Shown here: positions 1 to 5,583 of the stretch, piece by piece
Layout: every line of letters starts with the position of its first letter
How positions within the stretch are numbered: the first letter of the stretch is position 1
The notes under the pieces: model-generated
Seen by the model: the letters and a program-made list of their open reading frames with translations, nothing else
Told to the model about the DNA's origin: nothing
The model's database searches: none
Assembly: GCA_017463035.1 (NCBI GenBank)
Contig: JAFTPY010000047.1
Location: forward strand, 1-10,815
Direction: 5' to 3'
Source of the DNA: Lachnospiraceae bacterium
GTDB lineage: Bacteria; Bacillota; Clostridia; Lachnospirales; Lachnospiraceae
Length of the DNA stretch: 10,815 nt
Program-made: the position numbers and the translations under genes

Positions 1-1152
1 ATGATAAATACGTTACTGTTGGGCGGGTTCCCGGATTTTCGTATAAATATGCAAACAGACTACCGTTTTCCGGCATATTCTTCTTTGCACACAATACCGG
101 GCAAGACCGTTGCACCAACACAGTTGACCCCTCCGGCACAGTTCCCGTCTCTTTCCGAGCTGATTGCCACCGCAACTCCGGCTCCGACTGCCACTCCGAC
201 ACCGACCCCCGCGCCGACTGCCACTCCGGCTCCGACCTCGACTCCGAAGCCTACTGCGGCTCCGACTCCGGTTCCGTTAGGTCCGGAAACGGCACAGTCC
301 CTCTTACCGGGAGAGCTTACCTTTGAATATCCGGAAACGGCACCCCTTAACACAGATACCGATACTTACACACTTTTAGTAAATAAGGAGTATCTGCTCC
401 CTTCCAAATATATTCCGTACATGGTAGAACCTGACGTGGAGATTTACCACAAAGGAATCAACGAACGACGCTATTTACAGCCGATTGCGGCCACTGCATT
501 GGAAGAGATGTTTACAGCCGCGGAAGATGACGGGCTTCATTTGGTTCTTCGATGCGGTTTCCGCTCCTACAAGCTGCAAAAGTCCATTTATTCATGGAAC
601 CTGAAAACCTACGGCTATTATGAAGTCACCCGCTATCATGCCCTTCCGGGCACATCCGAGCACCAAACAGGACTGGCGGTTGACCTCTGTTGCGAAGCCA
701 CCGATTACGAAAATAACTTCGATATCATTCAGACGCCGGAATATGCATGGCTTCTGAACAATGCTCACCGTTACGGCTGGATTTTACGGTATCCGAAACA
801 TAAAACCGACATCACCGGGTATGAATTCGAACCGTGGCATTTCCGCTATGTGGGCGTAGAACTGGCTACATATCTGAAATACAATGACTTAGTATTGGAG
901 GAATATTACGGTGCTCTTCCCACCACCAATCTTTTGGCCGTGCCGGAGGAATACTGGCCGTCTCTTTCAAAGGAAGACTATGCTCTTATGATGAAGGAAC
1001 TGGAGGAATACGCACAGAAGCAGAAAGAAGCGGCACAGCAAACAACACCGGCCCCGGAGGAGGAGTCAACCTCTGTTCCGGAAATTGATCCGGATACTAC
1101 AGTTACCCCTTCGCTCCCGTTTCTTCCGAAAGATACTTGGGACAGCTACTAA
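1..1152 (+). CDS. VanY-like D-alanyl-D-alanine carboxypeptidase (peptidase family M15), start uncertain
   Basis: Predicted zinc D,D-carboxypeptidase that trims the terminal D-Ala from peptidoglycan stem peptides outside the membrane. The M15 domain spans about residues 165-295 of 383. CGFRSYKLQ (about 184-192) matches the family's SGYRSYxxQ block. SEHQTGLAVD supplies zinc ligands H221 and D228, and EPWHF supplies the catalytic E277 and ligand H280. Residues 57-92 are a Thr/Pro/Ala linker, and the C-terminal tail is again rich in Pro, Glu and Thr. The frame is open from base 1. The visible N-terminus has no convincing signal peptide or membrane helix, although the substrate is extracellular, so the true start and signal may lie upstream of the window. 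The CapA gene follows 24 bases after the stop and has the same type of linker, so the two are probably co-transcribed and act at the cell wall. The family is well supported; the exact substrate is inferred. Confidence 0.88.
   Translation: MINTLLLGGFPDFRINMQTDYRFPAYSSLHTIPGKTVAPTQLTPPAQFPSLSELIATATPAPTATPTPTPAPTATPAPTSTPKPTAAPTPVPLGPETAQSLLPGELTFEYPETAPLNTDTDTYTLLVNKEYLLPSKYIPYMVEPDVEIYHKGINERRYLQPIAATALEEMFTAAEDDGLHLVLRCGFRSYKLQKSIYSWNLKTYGYYEVTRYHALPGTSEHQTGLAVDLCCEATDYENNFDIIQTPEYAWLLNNAHRYGWILRYPKHKTDITGYEFEPWHFRYVGVELATYLKYNDLVLEEYYGALPTTNLLAVPEEYWPSLSKEDYALMMKELEEYAQKQKEAAQQTTPAPEEESTSVPEIDPDTTVTPSLPFLPKDTWDSY
169..276 (+). repeat. Thr/Pro-rich coding repeat (linker of the M15 peptidase)
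   Basis: In-frame degenerate repeats of ACT/ACC-CCG-GCT-type codons encode alternating Thr-Pro and Ala-Pro pairs (residues 57-92). Such stretches form extended, stiff spacers that let a surface enzyme reach through the wall. The DNA is close to a tandem repeat, so its length may vary between strains. The antisense strand is also open across it only because the sequence is so repetitive. Confidence 0.85.
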
Positions 1153-1176
1153 AGATACACCCGAAAGGAGTTTTCT

Positions 1177-2475
1177 ATGAAACGCTTTCACAACACAAAT
1201 CTGATTTCCAAAGCCCGTTTTGCAGTATGCGGGCTTTTCCTCGTATGTCTGCTGGGCGGCTGCAACATGGTACAATCCGCTTTTTCCCCGCAACCAACCG
1301 AGGCTCCTACTCCTACCAGCAGTCTGACACTGGCTCCTACAAAAACGCCGGACCCGACTGCAACGCCTACACCGGCTCCGACTCCTACACCGGCTCCTAC
1401 GCCGACCCCGGAACCTACTCCTACCCCTGCACCACGGCAGGTGACTTTACTTGCCGTAGGCGATGATTTGGTACACGGCAGTACCTTGGAGGGCGGTCTT
1501 CAGGAGGACGGTACCTATGACTTTAACCACTTTTACCAACATCTGACCGACGAAATCAGTGCCGCGGACATTGCGGTCATCAATCAGGAAACGATTTTCG
1601 GCGGTGATCAGTTCAAATATACCGGCTATCCGACCTTTAACACTCCGGATGCCATGGGACATGCCATCGTAAATGCAGGCTTCGACGTAGTATTACATGC
1701 CACCAATCACACCATGGACAAAAAGGACAAGGGTGTGGAACACTGCCTGAACTTTTGGAAAACCACCTACCCGGATATTACGGTTTTGGGGATTTATGAA
1801 TCAAAGGAAGCGCAGGATACTGTCACCGTAGTTGAGAAAAACGGCATTCGTATTGCCATGTTAAACTACACCTACGGCTTAAACGGCATCAAAATCCCGG
1901 AAGGGAAAGAACATCTGGTAACCTTACTTACCTGGAGCAACCGGGACTATATCCGTTCCCAGATACGGCAGGCAAAAGAGGTTGCGGATTTTGTAATTGT
2001 ATTTCCGCACTGGGGTACCGAATACGAGTATGAGCCGGACAAAAACCAGATTGCCTGGACCAATTTATTCGCAGAGGAATGCGTGGATTTGGTCATCGGC
2101 GCCCACCCGCATGTACTGGAGCCGGTGGAATGGATCGACCGCCCGGATGGCGAAAAAATGCTGGTATTCTACTCTCTGGGCAATTTTATTTCCGGCCAAA
2201 TAGAAGCCCCGCGTCTTCTCGGCGGCATGGCAAACGTGACCATCACCGAAACCCCGGAGGGCTTTGAAATCACCGACTGTTCGGTCATCCCGGTAGTCAC
2301 CCACTACAGCGAGCAGGTAGGCGACGGCACCTATACCACCTACCGCCTGTCGGAATACACCGAGGAGCTGTTGCAGCTTCACGGCATTCACAAACGGGCG
2401 GAATACACCGTATTTACCCTGGAAGATACCTGGGCTCTGGCAAGAGAGATACTGGGAGAATATTTGGAAGAATAA
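1177..2475 (+). CDS. CapA-family lipoprotein (PGA_cap metallophosphatase-like domain)
   Basis: Surface lipoprotein of the CapA/PgsA family (calcineurin-like metallophosphoesterase fold). The founding members take part in poly-gamma-glutamate capsule export; many homologues outside capsule operons have no known substrate. The N-terminus has basic residues, a hydrophobic stretch (about 16-27) and the lipobox LLGGC with the lipidated Cys at 29. A Thr/Pro linker occupies residues 38-87. The catalytic domain begins at VTLLAVGDD (GD at 95-96), then INQE (135-138, where many relatives have NLE), ATNH (175-178), PHWG (277-280), GAHPHV (308-313) and SLGNF (333-337), the ordered metal-site motifs of the family. 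The ATG has a clear ribosome binding site, AAAGGAG, six bases upstream. No capB or capC is visible, so a capsule role should not be assumed. The neighbour is a wall carboxypeptidase, and the gene ends at a strong terminator. Confidence 0.9.
   Translation: MKRFHNTNLISKARFAVCGLFLVCLLGGCNMVQSAFSPQPTEAPTPTSSLTLAPTKTPDPTATPTPAPTPTPAPTPTPEPTPTPAPRQVTLLAVGDDLVHGSTLEGGLQEDGTYDFNHFYQHLTDEISAADIAVINQETIFGGDQFKYTGYPTFNTPDAMGHAIVNAGFDVVLHATNHTMDKKDKGVEHCLNFWKTTYPDITVLGIYESKEAQDTVTVVEKNGIRIAMLNYTYGLNGIKIPEGKEHLVTLLTWSNRDYIRSQIRQAKEVADFVIVFPHWGTEYEYEPDKNQIAWTNLFAEECVDLVIGAHPHVLEPVEWIDRPDGEKMLVFYSLGNFISGQIEAPRLLGGMANVTITETPEGFEITDCSVIPVVTHYSEQVGDGTYTTYRLSEYTEELLQLHGIHKRAEYTVFTLEDTWALAREILGEYLEE
1288..1437 (+). 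repeat. Thr/Pro-rich coding repeat (linker of the CapA lipoprotein)
   Basis: Residues 38-87 are mostly TPAPTPTP-type dipeptides written with near-repetitive codons (CCTACxCCGGCT-like units). They place the phosphatase-like domain away from the lipid anchor. The composition resembles the linker in the gene just upstream, which suggests the same surface environment or exchange between the two repeats. Confidence 0.85.
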
Positions 2476-2483
2476 CACGATAG

Positions 2484-2513
2484 GCCTCACCGGGATTCGG
2501 TGGGGCTTTTTTT
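2484..2513 (+). terminator. Intrinsic terminator of the CapA gene
   Basis: A 9-bp GC-rich stem (GCCTCACCG with CGGTGGGGC, one G-T wobble) with loop GGATT is followed directly by seven T residues. It begins nine bases after the stop codon. This is a classical rho-independent terminator on the plus strand. Confidence 0.9.
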
Positions 2514-2543
2514 ATACAACCGCGCATGGTTTTTCAAATAAAC

Positions 2544-2575
2544 AGGACCTCCACCGAATCCCGGCGAGGCCCTTT
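2544..2575. terminator. Second terminator-like hairpin, inverted copy of the first
   Basis: GG-A-CCTC-CA-CCG pairs with CGG-C-GAGG-C-CC around loop AATCC, giving an imperfect GC-rich stem. On the plus strand it is followed by TTTTT. On the minus strand the same stem is followed by a looser T-rich tract (TGTTTATTTG) and lies 25 bases past the stop of the small Cys-rich gene, so it can serve as the minus-strand terminator of the feo locus and as a backup for CapA. Its reverse complement matches the first hairpin at 22 of 26 positions. Confidence 0.65.
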
Positions 2576-2599
2576 TTAACTACCTTCGACTATTATACT

Positions 2600-2821
2600 C
2601 TACTTCGTTTCCCCATGGCTTCCGCCTTCTCCGCCACAACCACAGCCGCACCCTTCACTGCTGCAACTGCTGCATCCGCTACAGCCGCCCATCTTCTGTC
2701 CGCAGCTTCCGCCCGCCGGACAACCGATGCATTTTACACCGTTTTTCTTTGCCCTTACAATATAAGCAATGGCCCCGCCGACAATGGCTACAAGCACAAA
2801 AATCAATATCACAGTTTCCAT
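2600..2821 (-). CDS. FeoB-associated Cys-rich membrane protein
   Basis: Small protein of 73 residues of the type often encoded next to feoB in Clostridia. Family members are thought to assist Fe(II) transport or hold iron near the channel, but their mechanism is not established. One N-terminal membrane helix (about residues 3-22) is followed by the basic RAKK stop-transfer. A soluble tail then carries nine cysteines (31, 34, 40, 47, 50, 53, 58, 60, 62) among Gly and Ser, plus one His at 69. The tail has more cysteines than I would expect for a protein of this type. The ATG at 2821 has GGGAG seven bases upstream. A GTG at 2845 would add eight residues but lacks a good ribosome binding site. 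The gene lies 80 bases after feoB with no clear terminator between, so it is probably co-transcribed with it. The family call rests on size, layout and neighbour. Confidence 0.85.
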   Translation of the reverse strand: METVILIFVLVAIVGGAIAYIVRAKKNGVKCIGCPAGGSCGQKMGGCSGCSSCSSEGCGCGCGGEGGSHGETK

Positions 2822-2901
2822 AAACAGCTCCCTTCCGTGCACCACCTTATACCTGCCACAGGCATCCGACTACGCCTCTCCTACCGCAACATTCCGCGTT
2901 T

Positions 2902-4911
2902 TTACGCATGCTGCTTTGCTGCTTTCTCCGCAGCAAGGCTCTTGTTCGTCTTGGCAATCATCGCTGCCACAATCACTACAAATACCGCAATGGCAATCAT
3001 TCCCGGTACAAAGCCTTTACCGAAACTGCCGGTGGTGAATAATGTACCGAACTGGAATACCAGGCAACCTACGGTAAAACCTACCCCAAGCTGCAATCCG
3101 ATTCCGCCCCAGAGCCACTTTGCACTCTTCATCTCGGCGTTCATGGCACCGATGGCCGCAAAGCACGGCGGAGTGTATAAGTTAAACATCAGGTAAGCCA
3201 GTGCCGCCGCCTTCGTGATGGCAAACACGGAAGCCACCTCTGCGCCTGCACCCTCTACAAGCGCCATTTCCTCGGTATCAATCAAATTCTCAAGACCTAC
3301 AAAGCACACCGCCAAGGTTGCTACCACATTTTCCTTTGCAATAAAGCCTGTCACCGCTGCTGCTGCCATTTGCCAGGAAAGTACACCGATTACCGGCACC
3401 AAAAGGTACGCAAACGGCCCTGCGATAGACGCAAGAATGGACGCATCCGCGCTCTCTGCCACTGTAAAGCTCCAGGTAAAGGTCTGCATAATCTGCACCA
3501 CCGTATTACATACGAGAATAATGGTAGCCGCCTTTACGATATACGCCCAGCCTCTGCCGCACATGGTGGTAAAGGCTCTCCAAAGGCTCGGAACCTTATA
3601 CTCCGGAAGCTCAATAATAAAATAAGACTTCTTTGCACTGTTTCCCGTAATCTTATTTACCAGAAGAGCTCCGAGGAAAATCAGTACAATACCGGTCAAA
3701 TACACCACAAAGCTGATCACACCCTGATGTTCCGCAAAAAATGCGCCCGCAAACAGGGAAATTACCGGAATCTTTGCACCGCACGGCATGAACGGAGCCA
3801 GCATTGCGGTAGCTCTGCGCTCCCGCTCATTACGAATGGTACGGGTCGCCATAACACCCGGAACCGCACAACCGATGGTAATAACAAACGGAATCACGGA
3901 CTTACCGGACAAACCCACCTTCTTGAAAATCGGGTCCAAAACAACCGTAGCACGAGCCATGTAACCGCAATCCTCCAACAACGCAATGAGGAAGTACATC
4001 ACCATAACAAGCGGCAGGAAGCCGATTACCGCAATCACGCCGCCGATTACTCCATCCACCAGAAGAGCGGAAAGAAGCGGATTGGCATTCTCAAAGAAAC
4101 CGCCGACCCAACTTTGGAACGTCTCCAGCCAGCCCACTAACGCATCTGCCACAAACGGACCTACCCATGCCTGAGAAATCTCAAACACCAAAAACATAAT
4201 CACCGCAAAAATCGCGAGACCGGCAATGGGATGAGTCAGCACCGCATCAATCTTATCCTGGGAATTCTTATCTCTGGTCCGCACCTTACGGGTCTCCACC
4301 TCAGCCACAACCTTATTTACAAAAGCAAAACGCTTCTTATCCGCTGCCACCACGGAGGCCTTATCCTTCATATCAACAAGCCCCTGGTCATACGGTGCCC
4401 TCTGCAAGGTACCTTTTGCCGCTACCGCTGCCGCTACGACCTCCTTGAGGCCTTCCTCGTTAAAGGTCGTGGATACGGTCTCAAACACCGGACAACCCAG
4501 CTTCTCGGACAACTTCTTCACATCAATCTTCGTCTTCTTCTTTGCATTAATATCACTCTTATTCAGTGCTACCACCACCGGAATCCCAAGCTCTAAAATC
4601 TGCGTGGTAAAGAACAGACTGCGACTCAGATTTGTTGCATCTACAATATTCACAATAACATCCGGCTTTTCGTTCTTTATGTAATCACTGGTAACACTTT
4701 CCTCCGAGGTAAACGGAGACATAGAGTAAGCACCCGGAAGATCCACAGCCACCAGCTCCTCGGTACCCTCATATAAGCTCTTCTTAATCCGGCTTTCTTT
4801 CTTATCTACCGTAACACCCGCCCAGTTACCTACTTTTTCATTTCTGCCGGTAAGCGCATTGTACATCGTTGTCTTACCGCTGTTCGGATTCCCCGCAAAT
4901 GCGATTCTCAT
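2902..4911 (-). CDS. feoB: Ferrous iron transport protein B (FeoB)
   Basis: Inner-membrane Fe(II) uptake protein of 669 residues, with an N-terminal G domain and a polytopic membrane domain. G1 is GNPNSGKT (7-14), the switch I region is GNWAGVTV (28-35, G2 Thr34), G3 is DLPG (57-60) and G4 is NKSD (117-120). A helical linker with GDI-like function follows to about residue 230. The membrane part contains the conserved gate segments, including CGYMARA, a GCAVPGV block and FMPCGAK, and later WQMAAAAVTGFIAKEN. The length is at the shorter end for FeoB, and the protein ends in a Lys/Ala-rich cytoplasmic tail. The ATG has a strong AAGGAGG seven bases upstream. A candidate promoter and operator array lie just upstream, feoA precedes it by 212 bases, and a Cys-rich helper follows. 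Transport of Fe(II) is the family role; nothing here suggests another metal. Confidence 0.97.
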   Translation of the reverse strand: MRIAFAGNPNSGKTTMYNALTGRNEKVGNWAGVTVDKKESRIKKSLYEGTEELVAVDLPGAYSMSPFTSEESVTSDYIKNEKPDVIVNIVDATNLSRSLFFTTQILELGIPVVVALNKSDINAKKKTKIDVKKLSEKLGCPVFETVSTTFNEEGLKEVVAAAVAAKGTLQRAPYDQGLVDMKDKASVVAADKKRFAFVNKVVAEVETRKVRTRDKNSQDKIDAVLTHPIAGLAIFAVIMFLVFEISQAWVGPFVADALVGWLETFQSWVGGFFENANPLLSALLVDGVIGGVIAVIGFLPLVMVMYFLIALLEDCGYMARATVVLDPIFKKVGLSGKSVIPFVITIGCAVPGVMATRTIRNERERRATAMLAPFMPCGAKIPVISLFAGAFFAEHQGVISFVVYLTGIVLIFLGALLVNKITGNSAKKSYFIIELPEYKVPSLWRAFTTMCGRGWAYIVKAATIILVCNTVVQIMQTFTWSFTVAESADASILASIAGPFAYLLVPVIGVLSWQMAAAAVTGFIAKENVVATLAVCFVGLENLIDTEEMALVEGAGAEVASVFAITKAAALAYLMFNLYTPPCFAAIGAMNAEMKSAKWLWGGIGLQLGVGFTVGCLVFQFGTLFTTGSFGKGFVPGMIAIAVFVVIVAAMIAKTNKSLAAEKAAKQHA

Positions 4912-4975
4912 CCTTGTTCCTCCTTAAAATAATATAAATACTTATCTAAGCAAACCTTGCTTTCTTTAGGAAGCA

Positions 4976-5050
4976 TCGGCTAACTGCAAAACAAAAAATA
5001 TGATAGCCTTGGCTAACTCCCTCTCAAAAAAAGAAGCCTTGGCTAACTCC
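4976..5050 (-). promoter_or_regulatory. Three operator-like repeats upstream of feoB
   Basis: On the plus strand GGCTAACT occurs at 4978-4985, 5011-5018 and 5041-5048, spaced 33 and 30 bp, about three helical turns each. The last two copies share a 16-base unit beginning AGCCTTGG (5005-5020 and 5035-5050). The middle copy contains TAGCC-TT-GGCTA, a perfect 5-bp inverted repeat. On the minus strand the copies read AGTTAGCC followed by a degenerate right half, and the same AGTTAG/CTAACT halves form the palindrome at the feoA start. They probably bind one iron- or manganese-responsive repressor. DtxR family is my best guess, because its operators use TTAG/CTAA half-sites; the regulator is not in this window. 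Confidence 0.6.
5000..5027 (-). promoter_or_regulatory. Candidate feoB promoter
   Basis: On the minus strand, TTGAGA (5027-5022) and TATCAT (5005-5000) are separated by 16 bp. The spacer contains one complete operator-like repeat, so a bound repressor would block RNA polymerase directly. Both boxes are imperfect. The location fits, because feoA has its own terminator upstream and feoB begins about 90 bases downstream. Confidence 0.42.
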
Positions 5051-5057
5051 TCCCCTG

Positions 5058-5080
5058 AAAAAATACCGCCAAAACGGTAT
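5058..5080 (-). terminator. Intrinsic terminator after feoA
   Basis: Read on the minus strand, ATACCG pairs with CGGTAT across loop TTTTGG and is followed by five T residues. The stem is short (6 bp) but is well placed 43 bases after the feoA stop. It would separate feoA transcription wholly or partly from feoB. Confidence 0.6.
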
Positions 5081-5123
5081 GTATCCTGCCACAATCCCTA
5101 TGCGACTGTAACAGGTCTTATTC

Positions 5124-5336
5124 CTAAATCGTGATTGCCGATGCAAGCTCCCGGTCAATGGTATATCTTCCGTCCTTAATCGAAATGACGCATGCCCGCT
5201 TTAAATGGGAAATCACCGTCACCGGCTCTCCGCTGTAGCAGCCCAGCGTAAAAAGAAATGCGTCCAGCTCCTCATCGTCCGTAGCAATCTCTTTGATAAT
5301 ATATTCTTCGCCAACCTGTGCCTCTGCTAACGTCAT
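5124..5336 (-). CDS. feoA: Ferrous iron transport protein A (FeoA)
   Basis: Small cytoplasmic SH3-like protein of 70 residues that is thought to act on FeoB during Fe(II) uptake. It shows the family pattern: an N-terminal segment with Gly at 8 (VGEEYIIKEI), a central LGCYSGEPVTVISH block (about 31-44) where the typical FeoA has LGxxxGxxVxVl, and a final strand with YTIDRELASAI (about 58-68) that matches the usual iaLr-xxlAxxI ending. Length is usual for the family. The ATG has AGGAGG about five bases upstream. It sits upstream of feoB in the same direction, but with a terminator and a 212-base gap between rather than the tight spacing common elsewhere. Expression is likely repressed through the palindrome at its transcription start. 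Confidence 0.92.
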   Translation of the reverse strand: MTLAEAQVGEEYIIKEIATDDEELDAFLFTLGCYSGEPVTVISHLKRACVISIKDGRYTIDRELASAITI

Positions 5337-5374
5337 AATTGCCTCCTGACTGTCACCTTTAAAACAATTCCATT

Positions 5375-5394
5375 CAGTTAGTCATGTCTAACTG
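5375..5394 (-). promoter_or_regulatory. Palindromic operator at the feoA start site
   Basis: CAGTTAG and CTAACTG form a perfect 7-bp inverted repeat around a 6-base centre (TCATGT); the whole 20-mer departs from perfect dyad symmetry at only one pair of positions. It lies immediately downstream of the feoA -10 box, about +9 to +28 of the expected transcript, where a repressor would block initiation or early elongation. Its half-sites match those of the three repeats before feoB. The symmetry is directly visible; assignment to a DtxR-family metalloregulator is inferred. Confidence 0.72.
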
Positions 5395-5402
5395 CTGATG
5401 TA

Positions 5403-5431
5403 TTTATATCACAGAAAAAAAAATTTGTCAA
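5403..5431 (-). promoter_or_regulatory. feoA: Sigma-A promoter of feoA
   Basis: On the minus strand, a consensus TTGACA (5431-5426) and TATAAA (5408-5403) are separated by exactly 17 bp. The spacer contains a run of T residues, and the boxes lie 67-95 bases before the feoA ATG. This is the best promoter in the window. The palindromic operator follows at once, consistent with a strong promoter held down by a repressor. Confidence 0.85.
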
Positions 5432-5498
5432 GTATCAACCTAAATTATTTTCCAAAATATTCTTCCAATCGCGCGAGTGCTCATCCCGCGGAGCGTTT

Positions 5499-5536
5499 TT
5501 GTGTGATAGGAAATTTCACAATTTCCTATCACACAA
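5499..5536. repeat. Perfect 16-bp inverted repeat (hairpin)
   Basis: TTGTGTGATAGGAAAT and its exact complement ATTTCCTATCACACAA flank a 6-base loop TTCACA. No T run follows the hairpin on either strand, so it is not a textbook terminator. It lies after the alarmone synthetase gene and before the feoA promoter. A GC-rich stretch with CGCG and GCTC/GAGC dyads (5470-5495) directly precedes it and may belong to the same unit. It could be a bidirectional insulator, an RNA-stabilising 3' end or a copy of a dispersed palindromic repeat. Confidence 0.75.
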
Positions 5537-5540
5537 GAAC

Positions 5541-5565
5541 AGGAAGCCTGTCTTCCCGGCTTCCT
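5541..5565 (-). terminator. Probable terminator of the alarmone synthetase gene
   Basis: AGGAAGCC and GGCTTCCT form a perfect 8-bp stem around a 9-base loop, 18 bases past the stop codon. On the minus strand the tail is GTTCTTGTGTG, only moderately T-rich, so termination may be partial and helped by the stronger hairpin that follows. Confidence 0.5.
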
Positions 5566-5583
5566 TTGTACTCTCAAAATCAC

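Noticed and set aside
60..353. Minus-strand open frame of Gly/Val repeats opposite the peptidase linker
   Set aside because: It exists only because the Thr/Pro coding repeat is repetitive and stop-free on both strands; no ribosome binding site or family feature.
2065..2490. Minus-strand open frame of 141 codons opposite the CapA gene
   Set aside because: It lies entirely over a well-supported lipoprotein gene and its terminator, with no start signal or recognisable domain.
2615..4140. Several plus-strand open frames over the Cys-rich gene and feoB
   Set aside because: All are antisense to strongly supported genes; composition is biased (Ala/Thr/Ser or His/Arg-rich) as expected of shadows.
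4925..4962. Promoter immediately before feoB (TTGCTT and TATTAT in AT-rich DNA)
   Set aside because: The boxes are 13 bp apart and transcription would begin within the ribosome binding site; the AAGCAA/TTGCTT dyad there may be incidental.
5005..5050. Possible start of a CRISPR array from the repeated 16-base unit
   Set aside because: Only two full copies and one partial copy, short spacing, no cas genes; position and symmetry fit operators.
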